Source: Trichoplax sp. H2 (lineage: Eukaryota; Placozoa; Uniplacotomia; Trichoplacea). From it: a stretch of DNA of 64,000 nt. Positions 1 through 12,613 of the stretch are shown here, piece after piece. The notes beneath the pieces are model-generated. The model was given only the letters and a program-made list of their open reading frames with translations, did not search any database and had not been told where the DNA came from. The stretch spans positions 682,001-746,000 of the forward strand of contig NOWV01000006.1 of NCBI GenBank assembly GCA_003344405.1, given 5' to 3'. The translations under genes were made by a program, and so were the position numbers. Within the stretch, counting starts at the first letter, position 1; the number at the start of each line of letters is the position of its first letter.

Positions 1-3000
1 GACACGATCTAGAAAAGTTAGATCACCAAAGCGAAGGAACAAAGGAGATTGAACTCGACGCAGCTGTGACTAATGGTAAGTGAGGCTTGTTTGTTGGGTT
101 GATGTCTTCATTATCTTGATTTCTTGAATTATTCTACTATAATTATGGTCTTTACAATACGTTATAGTTGTATGCTTTATCCAACCTGAAAATCAGCAAG
201 TTGCAATTGGTGTACTCAGTACTTTTACGGCCGTTGCTGAGATTAAGAATGCTGTTGAAATAAAGACAAAGATTGATTCTAACCGTATGACCTTTTTTAT
301 CCAAGGTTTCATTTCTTAACTACACATGCGATGATAATCATGCCGGAATACTTGTGCTTTATATAATACTAAAACACCTTTAATTTATAGATGTATCCTA
401 TACTGATGATGTCAAGCTTTGTGATATGAATGTTACTATTGGCAATGCGTTACATTGTGACATACGCATAGACTATGTACCAACTAGAGCTCTAGAGTTT
501 GTTATGCCTGACGTGTTAGAAGTAAAAATTAAAAATGGTAATCTGCCTTAGATATTTACTAATATTGATAACTATAGCAATAGATTCTTGTTCATTTTAA
601 AGGTTATTGCTCATAATAATTTTGTAAATAGATGACGTCGATGACGTCGATGACGTTGCTGTGAAAGTTCATATCCAGAAGTGCGCAAACTGTAAACCTT
701 ACCTGGGTGGATACAGAAGCCGTAAAACTGGTAAAGAATACCATCATGCTTCCATGCAAACGCGCCCTAAGCCTATTAAAGACAATGGGGTAAAAGAAAG
801 TTTTGTTACCGTTTAGCATTGCGCTAGTTTGGCTTGAAACTAAAATGATCTTCAAATAATTAGATTGTCAAGTACCATAGAGAAACCCAAACCGTAAAAT
901 CAAAAAACAAGTTTCAGCAGTCTACTAACGATACTGCGACACAAATGGTAAGATAGAATCTTTGCTTTGTTCATACTACTCGATTGAGTTTGATTGTATA
1001 TAGCAGATTTCAATAGTCACTTTGATTGTTAGTAGGACACTTTATGAACCCGTCAATTTGATCATCATAGTAGACCATTTCTGTTCTTGCCTAATTTTCA
1101 ACTATTTTGATAGACTACTGGTGGAACATATGTGGCAAATCTAACCGACAAATTAATTGCCCCTGGTAAATATTTAGAGGCAGATGTTTATCTTGAGAAT
1201 AGACTACGCAAGGTAACCTTTGATCGTTATCAATACAATTACTTGAATACTAGGTAGGGTGCTTTACTGATTGATAGTATATCCTTATATTTTAGATAAT
1301 TACCTTACAATCATATATAAGGAGGTGGTTAGCCAAAAACTACGTCAACATGATTCGAGCTCAAAGAGATACAAGGTTGGAATGGGAAAGGCAAGAAATT
1401 GAGAGAAAGAAATCAGAAAAGGAGGAAAGAATTCAACGAGAGTTACAACGTCGCACTAATCCGCGCACGAAGGAAGATTTTGATCTTTTATACTGTGCTC
1501 TTGAGAGTAAGTTTGCAATGTCTTGTGTATACAATTTACTTTAAGTTTGAAAACAAGCTCATATGTTTTCAAAGTGAAAAGTAGTCATGCGTTATCAATT
1601 TCATAAGTGATATTAATAACAAATTAACAATAGAATGGCGTCAGGAGGAAATGTCTATAATTAACAAGAACAAAACTGGAGCTCAACGTAAGGCAGCTTT
1701 GGCTGCCTTGCTAGAACAAGAAACTCATCTAATAGCTTCTATTGATCAGCATAAAATTATTGCTGAACAAAACAATAGAGAGAGAAATACTCGTAAATTC
1801 TTAGATAAGGTAGAAAATGTACTATTGAGAAAGATCAATGAGGATTATCTTAATATTATTTAATTGACATGCGATTCATGTTAGGCTGCCGATGCTAAAA
1901 GGTGGATATCAGTTGATGGTAAGGTAACGGAAATGGATACGGCTTATACCATTCGAGCCAAGCAATTGCGGGACTTATATACTAGTATTGTCATGAAATA
2001 CTTAACACAAGAAGAACGACTTGATGTTTTAATGACTTTAAAGCATACAGTTAAGGTTAGGCTAATTATTAATGTGAAAAAGCTATTTTTTATCATTGGA
2101 ATAATACGAGTTAACGCGATTAGGAACATGATTGCAAACTAACACGAGAGATCGTCGAGCTAACAGATCGTGAAGCGGATTTATTGACACGCGGAGTAAA
2201 AGAAGAAAATTTAGAAGGTAAAGATACGAGAATTACTGCACAACACTTTTAGCTTGAGAATTTTATTTTTTTAAAAGTTAATAAATCTTGGATTTCACGA
2301 TCCGAAGATAGGACGATTTGTTGAAGTACTAGATTCTTATTGGATAGCATTTATCTTATTTAGTGTTATTAAATTACATAGGTCTACGAAAGCGCATTTG
2401 TACTTTGTTTCTGGAATATGTTAAAAATCCAGAGTTTAATCCTGAAGCTGCTAGGCTATTGAAAGTGCCTACAGATTCAGCGCTTCTTCCGAATAGTATT
2501 GCCTTCTGTCCTAGTTGCAATCAGTATAAGCCGTCGACAGAATTTGTACTGACAAGTAATTCAAGGTTAGTTGAGTTGTTCCTTAACAATTAGATTTCGA
2601 AATTAATAAGTTCACATGATAAATTAATTACATTAGGTATTGTAGTTAATATCTTGCTTAAAGAATAATTATACTTGCTACAGATCAGTTGGAAAATGCC
2701 GAAGCTGTCAGAAATTAGATAATGATGCTAGGATGAGGCAGGATTTGTCTCTGTATCGTAAAATGCTACGGAAGATTCGTCAAATAGAGGAAGTATCTGA
2801 TCCTCTTGCCCGTATTGTTTTCCTGTTACAAGTAAGATACTATTGCTTTAATTGGCTATCACGATGCATTTGTCTGATAACCCATAGTACATGGCAAGAT
2901 ACATTATATCATATTATAATTACCGAATAGGAATCGGATTTACGTTATTTGGTAGAGAATATATGGAATTCAAAAAGTGCTCTCAGTTCGGAGTCGGATC

Positions 3001-3521
3001 TATATGACATGATCTTAACTCGATGGGATAAACAACAGGAATGGTCTCCATGGAACTGCATATTATTATCATATGATGAAGCTGAAGCACATTTGAAGCT
3101 GGATTCTATCAGTGAGGTAAATCAGATTTTATTAGTAATGAAACTTTACAAATCTTTTATTCGTAACTGCATAAAAATGCTTTAGACATTTTAACACCTT
3201 GGAAGGCTTTTAAAATATAACAAAAATTTGCTTCATTGAGTGCTTATAACTTTATTGATACGATTTTTTGTTTCTGAATTGATAATACAGTCTTACAGTG
3301 CCCCCTTTATACAAAAGATTCATTACAAGCATGTTTTGGCCCGTAATCATTTTTCAAATTTACCAAAAATGGCAAAATCTTTTAGTAAGAAAACAGTTTC
3401 TAAGCAGTCTTCCAGAATTGTTCCTAAAGCTTTACCAACTATTTACCCAAAGTCGAAAAAAGACAAAAGCATTTCAGAAAATACAACGTTAAGCGGTAGT
3501 AGCGAAGTCGATGTTAATTAA
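1..3521 (+). CDS. IQUB: IQUB, IQ motif and ubiquitin-like domain protein (5' partial)
   Basis: Ciliary protein; family members are linked to radial spokes and axoneme assembly. Fourteen exons are visible: 1-75, 168-305, 391-537, 632-789, 864-947, 1114-1212, 1296-1506, 1634-1809, 1885-2055, 2124-2217, 2382-2565, 2684-2831, 2931-3116, 3291-3521. All junctions are GT-AG and keep frame, giving about 699 codons to a TAA; the N-terminus lies left of the window. Order of parts: a ubiquitin-like fold from exon 2 (begins [10 protein letters not shown]), the segment with [16 protein letters not shown], an IQ-like helix ([11 protein letters not shown]) in exon 7, a charged coiled coil ([20 protein letters not shown]), the conserved block [17 protein letters not shown], and a C-terminal pair of CxxC motifs (CPSC, CRSC) resembling a zinc ribbon. 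The tail after about 3360 is basic and Ser/Lys-rich. Family assignment rests on these blocks in this order. Confidence 0.95.
632..655 (+). repeat. 9-bp tandem repeat inside an IQUB exon
   Basis: Three copies of ATGACGTCG-type units (last one diverged to ATGACGTTG) lie directly after the splice acceptor. They encode an acidic Asp-Asp-Val run. Each unit contains the palindrome GACGTC. The repeat length is a multiple of three, so copy number could vary without changing frame. Confidence 0.8.
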
Positions 3522-3846
3522 AATATACATAATACGAAAAAACTAATGAAAAGCTATACTCGCATATATTTTAGTCTCAATTTAAGCCTTGATTGCTTAT
3601 AATTGTGAAATAATAATTTAAATCAAAAGCTTAAGTTAACCAAGGCAGTATGTCAATGTTCGTACAATCGATACCGAAGTATGTACCACTACAGTACAAT
3701 TATATCCTTTTATTTGGGATTGCTTCGAAAAATTGTATGACGTAAACTCCTACACGAACTTGTGTTGGAGGAAATCACTGAAATTATGGTGTATAATTTG
3801 TTGTTAAGCTAAAAGAATCATTGACATGACTAAGGTGAAACTGTAT

Positions 3847-3865
3847 GTATATATATATATATATA
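3847..3865. repeat. (AT)n microsatellite
   Basis: Uninterrupted alternating TA dinucleotides downstream of IQUB. Confidence 0.9.
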
Positions 3866-4110
3866 AAGGCAAAGTCTTCTTTTTAGATCAGCTATTGAAC
3901 TATTTTGTTTAAATATTTTACATATGTACGTATTATGGACATTGGGTTTATACGTACACTTTTAAGAAATGGATAAAGTCAATACACCCTTATATTATAA
4001 CTAGACTTGCCTTGTCTTTAATGACACTTTATGTTTGAGTAGTCCTATTGTGAGAAATGATAGCGCGAGTTGCTAAATTTGATAAGTGCTCACTGATAGC
4101 GTTTAACATC

Positions 4111-4116
4111 AATAAA
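4111..4116 (+). promoter_or_regulatory. Candidate IQUB poly(A) signal (AATAAA)
   Basis: First clear AATAAA on the plus strand after the IQUB stop codon, about 590 nt downstream. The distance is long, so an AT-rich variant signal closer to the stop may be used instead. Confidence 0.35.
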
Positions 4117-5702
4117 AGTTCAAACTAAGTGTTGCTAATTCTTCGGATATTGGACGCAAAATTTGCGTATGACTTACAGTTGTAATGTATTAAGCTGCAT
4201 AACAAGAGGGAAAAGATTTTCGGTGGATCTAACTTTAGTTAAGGTATCACACATAAATGCCGTAGTTACAAATTGATTTATTGAATTTTAAAATTTGCAA
4301 TATACTGTATGATTAACTTGCAACTCTTAACCTTCTACAAGTCAGTCGCTGTATAACTGGAAGCATACCAATTGATCGTTGTTAGCTTAATCGAGATATC
4401 CTGAAATGAATATTGATGAGACGAAATTCGATACTATCGATAATATAACACTTATTGTATAAGTTGCGAATTTATTAGTAAAATCACAGTACGCAAACAT
4501 AATATTAAGCTTATAATAACGTCTTAAATCGTATTTAGAAAAATTAGGAATTTATTATAACGACCAAAAACCTATAGGATGCAGATTACTGGTCCGTTGT
4601 TAGCTATATTTCTCTATGTTCAAAATACTTTTACAATATAGAGTAATTATTGCTTAAAAAAGTATATCCATGTTTGATGCTTTATACCCTGACTGCTGGA
4701 TTATAATTCTAGACAGACGATAGTTGTCTGTAAACAGTAGTTTGGGTTTCACATACGAGTATTTCTTAGTCATACTGTAGTTAGTGAAAAAATATAAGCG
4801 ATAATAAATAAATTTAATATATAGTGCTAAGATGGCATCAGAAATGCATAATAATTAATAATTGATTATTTTTGCGAAGACGAATTACTTGGAAAAGCTT
4901 AGTTTATGAATACAACGACCCACTAAAACGGTCGTTCTGTTGCTTTCGTACAAATAGTACCAATTCAGGTAGAATTGCTACGGCGATACCGCAGATCACA
5001 AATAGCTCATTTATAAAACTAGATCATAATTTAATACAGAAATTTAGATCCGTTTCGCGGCTAAGATCTTCATTGTAACAGATACTTAAAGAAAATTCCG
5101 TTTTAAATCTACAAGTGAAACAGGTAAAATTTCTTAGTGTACTGGTACAGGCTGTAGTTACGAACCGTAAGGTATATGTATGTAAGACTGTTGTGCTGGT
5201 CTCAGCGATATGAAAGTCGAATATGAGAAATAAATAAAAAAATTTTATGCCATATTTCCTGCAAAGACTTCAATTAAACAGTAGGTAAAGCAGCGGTGGT
5301 CAAATGTTATGTGCAGAAATAGGTAGTAGCACTTGTTGTTCCTATATTTGTTGAAGTTGTTAGCGAAAAATCCACGTATAACTATTACAGTACTAGAGCT
5401 GAAAGCATAGTTAAATATAGCGAGCCAAGCAATTAAACAACTGCAAAATTCTTCGTCAAACGCGCGTTTCAAAAAGTGCCTACGGTAGAAGCGAATACGT
5501 CATACAAGCGTAAGCATATTATACTGTGCATAGCGTGCCGTTCTACCAAGGAAAGCTATTACAATGCTATAAACTCAACTGTACTACATATTGCTTTGAC
5601 ATCTACTCTGACTTATTTTCATGTTTAATTTACAACACTTTATAACCAAATTTACCACACGTGATATACCTACCGGAAGATCAGTTCCTCTGTTTTCAAT
5701 TT

Positions 5703-8700
5703 CTAATTCGTGTTTTCTTTGCAACTGTTAATAAAATTGCGAAAAGTAACCCTTAAAGTATTCAGCAGTGGCGGGTAAATAATGTAATCGTTATTGTAAT
5801 GATATATCAGAATTACCACTTTAACGTTATATTCATCAACCGCGTAGACAGCAGCATCGTGCAGAGTAACAAACAGGCTATTTTTACCACACTTTGCAAC
5901 GAATCCGCCGTTTTCAAGCATCTTACGAACGTGCCCTATAGACATATTACATCTAAAAGTTATCTGATGGCAACGCACGTAATCTGCTATTAAAATATTA
6001 GGAAGAACTGTTCCAAGGACATTCGTACTTACATTTACATCCCGCTAGCAAAAATTTTATATCTTCAACTTTATACTCTAGAGCGATCTTAATATTAAAG
6101 ATGACTTATGTAGAGATATAATACGAACAAAACCTTTAATTCTGAGACAGTATTGCATTTTCATACCTGGCTAAGTGTAGAGACAGCTACGGAATCAATG
6201 TAATTGAAGGTGCTGCAATCAACTATGACAGTATGTATCGGATAGGCATTCGGATCAATATTAGAACTGTCGCTTATAGTAATTCCAGTATCTTCTGCTC
6301 CAAAATATGAATTATTTGCCGTATCCATATTACTATGCTGCAAATATTCTAAATTCTGTGTGATACAGCGTCGAAGCAGACTCAGTTTCAGCGTAGCTGA
6401 CAGTAAATAAATGTAAGGTCATAAGGTAAAGCGAATGGTTTTCTTACCCCAGAAGTTACAATACGATTTCGAAGATCGTACTGCAATTCCATTGCCGTTC
6501 TATCTGTAGGGCAAAGTCCAGTTATCTCATAAAGAGTGTATTTAAAGTGTTCCGTATTAGCAAAATACAAGGACGACTCGAAACGAAACATCTTGACTCC
6601 TGGTACCTCCTCAACCTAGTAATTAAGAAATTATATGAATATTTTATTTCGCAAAATGGACGTTATTGGTAAGGTTTTTGGCAATGCTTGCTAAAGGCGT
6701 ATCTTATCGGCGAAAAGCACGGAAAGAACTTTGAGTATAATATTACCCCTTCACTTACCGCAGCATATTTTTTAATATCTCTGTAAAGGTCGGTATTTGG
6801 TATTCGGCCAAGCAGGCAGTAATATGGTCTAAGTATATATAATTAATTTAGCTAAATAAGTACATATCCTTACATTTCGAGATAAAGTAGGAATTGTCTT
6901 TACCTTGACGTTCTAAAGATAACAGTCAGAAGGGCAACAGCAACGCCAATTAATAAACCGATATCAACTCCCAGTAGAAAAACGCTGCCGAATGTTACCA
7001 TCCATATGATCTTACCATTGTATACAAAACAGGAAAGAATAATAAATTTTCCATTACTTAGGACTAAATTTTTATAATAACTTACAGCATCTATAACAGA
7101 AATTCGCCAAAGTTGAAAGAAGTGGGTAACTTGCATTAGCAGTCCTTTCAACGCCACCAAAACAATAGAGCCCAAAATAGTATGTGGTAAAAATTGAAAT
7201 GCGGGAGCAATGAGGAGTAACACGATCAATACGATAAAGCACGACACCAAGCTGGTAACCTGGATATTAAATTTAGAAAAATGCTATAGGATATACTGTA
7301 TAAAGTGTTAATGTAGAAGCTCATGATATTTACCTGAGTTTTACCACCCAAGTTATCCTGTACAGCAGAACGCGATAACGAACCACTAGCAACAAAGCAA
7401 GAAAAAAAAGAACCAAAGATATTCGATAACCCATACGCAATCAGTTCCTAGTATTATGAAATAGACATATAAAGAGACTGATTAATTTTCTAACACTATT
7501 GTGTTTAACGATTATTTTGAAGGGAAATTATTACTTTCAATAGTAAATGGAGGCAATAGTAGTTGAATTGATTTAGTTAAAGTAAAAAAATAATTAAATT
7601 TATCAATGAAACTAGATAACTAACATTCTAAAATTGGATGAAATTATGGTCTACCTGGTTAGAATCGGTAGGGTAGCCATGCTTCTTTTGAAACACTTTA
7701 ACCAACGAAATTGAAACTGCAAACGACACTACAGAAATCGTGATTGCGTCGCGAAACATTGTACCCATTAATTCAAACGGTGGAGCAGATGGAGGGGGTA
7801 ATCTATGACGCCAATTTTTTGATTTACGTTACAAATTTAATATTGAAAATCGGATTTCATAACAACTTGATATACATATGTAATTTTCTATTACAATTTT
7901 TGTGGTAACAAGCATTTGCAATAATTTTAATTAAAAGTAACAATCCAAACACCACCAAAATTCGGGCAGAAAAAGCTCCTATATTTTTATGCTAGAATGT
8001 AGTATTGTGCAGCAGTATAGTTTTACCCGGTTGGTATATTTCCGATAATTTTGATATTATGAGGTTTATCGCCTAATTTACCAAGATAAGACGCTAGTGT
8101 GCCAGCAATTACCTATGGTATAGCAACAGTTTCGTATACGTTAAAATATGTAGAGTATTATAAGTTCAACGCCATGACCAGTAGTATTGCGCCTGAAATA
8201 ATTATCGCTATCTTTTCACGAAAAGTTATGTAAGATTCCTATTGAAGTCGCTAAATCGCACTTACGACGAGAAGTTCCGCTGGTATTGGAAACGGTAATT
8301 TATTTTTATATTTTTCATTTAATTTTTTCATTACAAGTAGACTTATGATGCATAGAATTCCCATAACCAAGGAAATCCAGTTCGTCTGACTGATGTTTGC
8401 GAACAAGTAGTAATAGGTCTAAAATGCAAGTCGTTAACAATCTATCAGTCGTAATTACATAATACTTTGTGTTGTTTATAAAAAGCAGAAATAAAATTTT
8501 CCGTGCTATAAACCAAGAGATTATTGAGGCAATAGTTACCTTTGGTATAACGAATGCACCACTGTAGCGAGGCAGAGAAATACCGAATACATGTTTAATT
8601 TGACTTGTAAAAACATGACAAGCCGCTCCACAAGTAAATCCACTTACCAAGGGATCTGATAAATAGATTGTGACGAAACCTAAACGTAGGAGTCCCATCA

Positions 8701-10943
8701 ATAACTAAAGGGTTATGTAGATCAATTAGTAAGGTTAAATGCAGTGCAATAAAGAGATATGCTTATGGTTCAATTATTTCAAGAAATTTTAATATCTCAC
8801 CATGATAACGCCTACAAGGAAAGTTAAAGCTACAGCTGCTCCTAATTTTTGTAAATCTTGTGGGTTGGTAGTAGTTACAAATGTGTTCGACGATGTTGCG
8901 ATAGTTACATTGTCAACGCCAGTAGCTGCAGCGATCGTGGATATTACAGTAGTTACATCAGAATCCTTGGTAGTCACTAAAGTGGTAGTGTTAAGAATAT
9001 TTACAGTGGACGTAGGCGAGGTTAATGCAGCTTGATAAGCTTGTGAGTTGATCGAATTTTGGACGCCTTCAGCAACCAAGAGGGAAATTACAGCAAACGT
9101 TCCTATTTTATGAATGTATGGAAGTAAATAGTAGGTAAGATCTATTCCATACAGCCATTAATTATATAAGTAATTTATGGTAATTGTTGCATCGTTATGT
9201 GCTAATGTGAATAATAATACTGATCATAATATAATCAGGAGCATCAGATGTCGTAATGAAACAATTAGCATGAGTGTACAAATCAATTTGTGAAATATCT
9301 CTTAAAGAGTCATGTTATGTAATGAAATCACTGAAACACAGTAGAGAAACAAAATAGGCGATCAAGTAGAAACAATTGTACAATAGTACTTATATTATAA
9401 ATTAAATTTGTACTGAATACTCGTTAAGTCTGTAAGATAGGCTTGAAAGTACTTGTCAAACGCATATGGTAACTGATTGGCACATTTTATGTTATAGCTA
9501 TTTTACAGACTATTTCTAGAAAATTCATATTCACTTGCGGAAATGAGATATAGATCGTTTCAGAGCGTTATAAGGCTTACAGGCTTACAGTATAGAGCGT
9601 AAACGGATATATGGCTTTTTTATTATTTTTAAAGGGCTACTATTGCAGTATCCGTTTGACTGATTCCTTTTATACTAAGTGCATAAAATTAATACCATGG
9701 TCAACGCAAACAGATTACGAATATAGATTAAGACTACTATTTTACCTATTGATATATGTCTAGATGTCCCGAATAAAGTATAAATTATGACAGGAAAGAA
9801 CGAGGTATAGAGTCCTGTGATCGGTTGGAGGGTAGTAAGCATTGCATATGCCAAACCTATAGACACAATACAATAACAAATATTTGAGACTGTTATTCCA
9901 ACGTAAATGCAGTACATTTCATTGCATGAATGACTAGTAGGAGGTGTATATTGCTCATATTTCATGAATGATTCAATTTATGTATTACATTGCTAGTTCG
10001 ATATTCAAAGTCTATAGTTTAATTGATTTATTTCGACGTTAATAGTGTATGGTTAGTTTCGTGAGCTCGAGGAATGAATAGGTTCAATTTGGTTACAAAG
10101 TATCTGACTTTAACAATAAGGTAGTTTAGTAGTTTGGTAATCCAATAATGAGAATAAAAATACTATCCGCAGTATTGCAAATATTGTACTGTAATCCTAG
10201 TCGAGAATTTATAGATCCTGATTTCTTCTATCCAATCATGCAATGAACGAGTATTGTATAATGCTAAAGCATATATTACAGTATCGAGAATTACAATAAG
10301 TGGGACAACTGGTTAGAATGAATTAAACGTCCTATGATGAGAAAATCAGCGTACACCATCAATGCTATTGGTGATGTGATAAATTTATCTTGACTGATAT
10401 TCAATACGATTCACCTTGAGGGATTTGCATGATACCAACTGTTAAACCAGCGGCAATGTCGCCACCAAGATTTTGACGTCTGTCATACTTTGGTAACCAA
10501 CTTAGTATTGGGATAAAGGAAACGAGAAATTCCATACACGAACACTTGAAGCAGTTACGTAAACCTAATCTGTCTAATGAGGATTTAGCCCTAGGTGGAC
10601 GTGGCTCAAATCCTTCATCGAATTGTGATTCTGTATAAACTGGTCGAACCACAGAAGTGGCAATATTAATTTCTTCTTCATCCTCATTGGGATTCTTGCG
10701 TCTCATTCTCCTATCAGTAAGATCAACCGACAACAGTTGATTTGGACTGCCGTTTCTTGTATTCTCATTCAAGAATGATTTAATAGGCAGTCCTTCTGGA
10801 TGAGATAGGTAACAGCGAACTTTTTTGGTTCTCACCGTACGTTGTATCGCCTGATCGCTTGCTTCAGCTCCATTCTGGTTGGCATTAGCTACGCGTACGT
10901 TCTCATTGACTTTTTTCCTCATTGCATGTAGACGATTTGACAT
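5703..10943 (-). CDS. SLC26: SLC26-family anion exchanger (SulP transporter with STAS domain)
   Basis: Multi-pass membrane protein exchanging anions such as chloride, bicarbonate or sulfate; the subtype is not resolved. Fifteen exons, 5' to 3': 10943-10415, 9856-9746, 9102-8801, 8704-8540, 8418-8266, 8112-8027, 7802-7655, 7447-7334, 7259-7086, 7010-6904, 6828-6759, 6615-6448, 6355-6167, 6087-6033, 5986-5703; 2655 nt, 884 aa. The ATG at 10943 follows an in-frame TAA five codons earlier. Order: about 150-residue polar N-terminus; SLC26 entry block ([27 protein letters not shown]); SulP signature ([19 protein letters not shown]); an extended Thr/Asn-rich extracellular loop with N-glycosylation sequons (exon 3); [20 protein letters not shown]; the anion-site segment GSLSRSAVQ, keeping the Ser-Arg pair of prestin-like members; then STAS ([48 protein letters not shown]). 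The 14/15 junction adds about 12 residues to STAS and is the least certain splice. Confidence 0.95.
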
Positions 10944-11213
10944 TCTATTGGCTAACAATTAACTAGCATATGTTTCATCGATAAAGCCAATAAGACTTGA
11001 TTGAATATGGTATTATCGGAAAAGAGAAGGCATATTGCTCTTTTCTGAATCAGGCTACCGCATTGCTACTACAGAACGTGTTATATATATACTGTATATG
11101 TTACCATGTACAGAACACGAATACCTCCTAATGGCACGAAATCATACCGATTTATGGTATACGACGACTCAAAGATTGACGTTGGCAGGCCTGTAGAGTG
11201 TATACGATTACTG

Positions 11214-11301
11214 TTATACAGTGTACAGTACACTGTACTGTAGTATCGTCATTATTGTGGATGACAGAGCATGATACTGTACAGTACAGTACTGTACTGT
11301 A
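11214..11301. repeat. GTACTGTAC/GTACAGTAC palindrome cluster
   Basis: Overlapping self-complementary units (for example GTGTACAGTACACTGTACTG, then TACTGTACAGTACAGTACTG after a 30-nt unique spacer). Same motif as the clusters at 12132, 34741, 35276 and 63892. Confidence 0.85.
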
Positions 11302-12131
11302 GTGCTTTATGGCTTTATTATATTATACAGTATACGGTGTGTGTCAAAATATTTTGTCACTTTGAAAAGAATCAACCAGTGATCTTAATAAGCAAATACT
11401 GATTAATAGTCGTTACATTCCATAGCCTTTTTCAGAATCTCTCCATCAACCATTCTAATATATCATTCTATGATAGCTTTACTGTATTTTTAAAGAAGAA
11501 TATTGCCCGAAAGTGACAAAATGTTATGATACGTACTGTATATATATAATAATAATTATTAAGCTTTGAAGCTTTCTTGTATTGGACGGTCAGGTACTGT
11601 ATACCTAGGGTGGATATCCAAATGCATGAGGCAACAATATAATATTCGGAGAGCTTGCTTGCTTATGCTGCTAGCTCAAGGTCTGATGCACAACGTAAAT
11701 GTGCTAGAATATTTTCATTTTGCAATAGATAGTCTATGTCAGGACGATCAATTTTAATTTTACTTTGATACAATCCGAGTGTCCAGCTTTTGTAGTACTG
11801 TAGTGTGCTACTGACATGAGATGCATTTTATACGTATACAGTAAAACTACTCAGCTCAGATTAGGACAGTACAGTACAGTACATGTTACAAGACAGTGAA
11901 CGAGAGTTGATAAAGTTGAAAGTTCAATAGCAATAATATCAATCCTGGTGTGTAATATCGTTACTATCATACACTACCGAAATTGGATGACCGATACGAA
12001 GATCCGACAAAGTTGAAAGTTCAGTTCTTATTTGTGAATCTGTCAAAAGCGCAATCATGCTAGTGCACTGCGCAGTACTGTAAGATCATGTGAAGTTCAT
12101 GGACTTTGGCAGGCGCATTCCACAATAAATT

Positions 12132-12391
12132 TTGCACTGTACTGTTAATTAATTAAGAATTTTAATTTTAATTAACAGTACAGTACGTAGTGTACAGTAC
12201 ATACACTGTACTGTACAGTACACTAGGTTCAATTTTTTTTGTACTGTACTGTACAGTACAGCAGACTGAGCAGAGTTTTGCAAAAGGATCACACTGCAGA
12301 CAACCTGCAAGAATACTGTACTGTACACATTGACCCGACGTCCTACAGTATCAAGTTACACATTGCACTGTACTGTACAGTATTTCCACGC
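12132..12391. repeat. GTACTGTAC/GTACAGTAC palindrome cluster with a perfect hairpin
   Basis: Many overlapping palindromic units spread over about 260 nt, ending about 220 nt before the SLC25A20 ATG. It contains a 17-bp perfect inverted repeat, 12136-12152 pairing with 12168-12184 around a 15-nt AT-rich loop. Confidence 0.85.
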
Positions 12392-12613
12392 CGGCCACGC
12401 CCCACTGATGCCGTGCTTCAGCAACGAGGGTACTTAACCGGCTAAAGCTTAGGGTTACGTGCGACATTACAACACTTGTAGTGTACAGCAACTAAAAGTA
12501 GACTTTCTAAAGATTTGACCTAACTACTCGGTATCCAGCACTTACCAAAGTAATAATTTCCAGACATTGAGATCATTGCGTAGAAATTGAATGCTAATCT
12601 TTTTCTCTTAGAA

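Larger units (their letters stand above)
3522..5702. other. Tail-to-tail intergenic region (IQUB / SLC26)
   Basis: About 2.2 kb of AT-rich sequence between two convergent genes. It holds an (AT)n stretch at 3847-3865 and a candidate poly(A) signal for IQUB at 4111. I see no exon chain or conserved protein; open stretches here are short and compositionally random. Confidence 0.7.
10944..12613. promoter_or_regulatory. Head-to-head intergenic (bidirectional promoter) region, SLC26 / SLC25A20
   Basis: A 1.67 kb gap between divergent start codons, so both promoters must lie here. It contains clusters of GTACTGTAC/GTACAGTAC palindromes at 11214-11301, about 11865-11884 and 12132-12391. TTTTCTCTTAG immediately before the SLC25A20 ATG resembles a splice acceptor, so a 5' UTR intron is possible. 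No coding exon is recognised; open stretches such as 12239-12445 are repeat-derived. Confidence 0.75.

Noticed and set aside
4872-5472. Small open frames on both strands in the IQUB/SLC26 gap
   Set aside because: No domains, no splice-compatible partners; expected at random.
8802-9035. Plus-strand open frame of 77 codons
   Set aside because: Antisense shadow of SLC26 exon 9102-8801, whose low-complexity Thr/Val codons read open on both strands.
11214-12391. CRISPR-like spaced repeats
   Set aside because: Units are short, overlapping and irregularly spaced, spacers are not uniform, and the context is a eukaryotic intergenic region.
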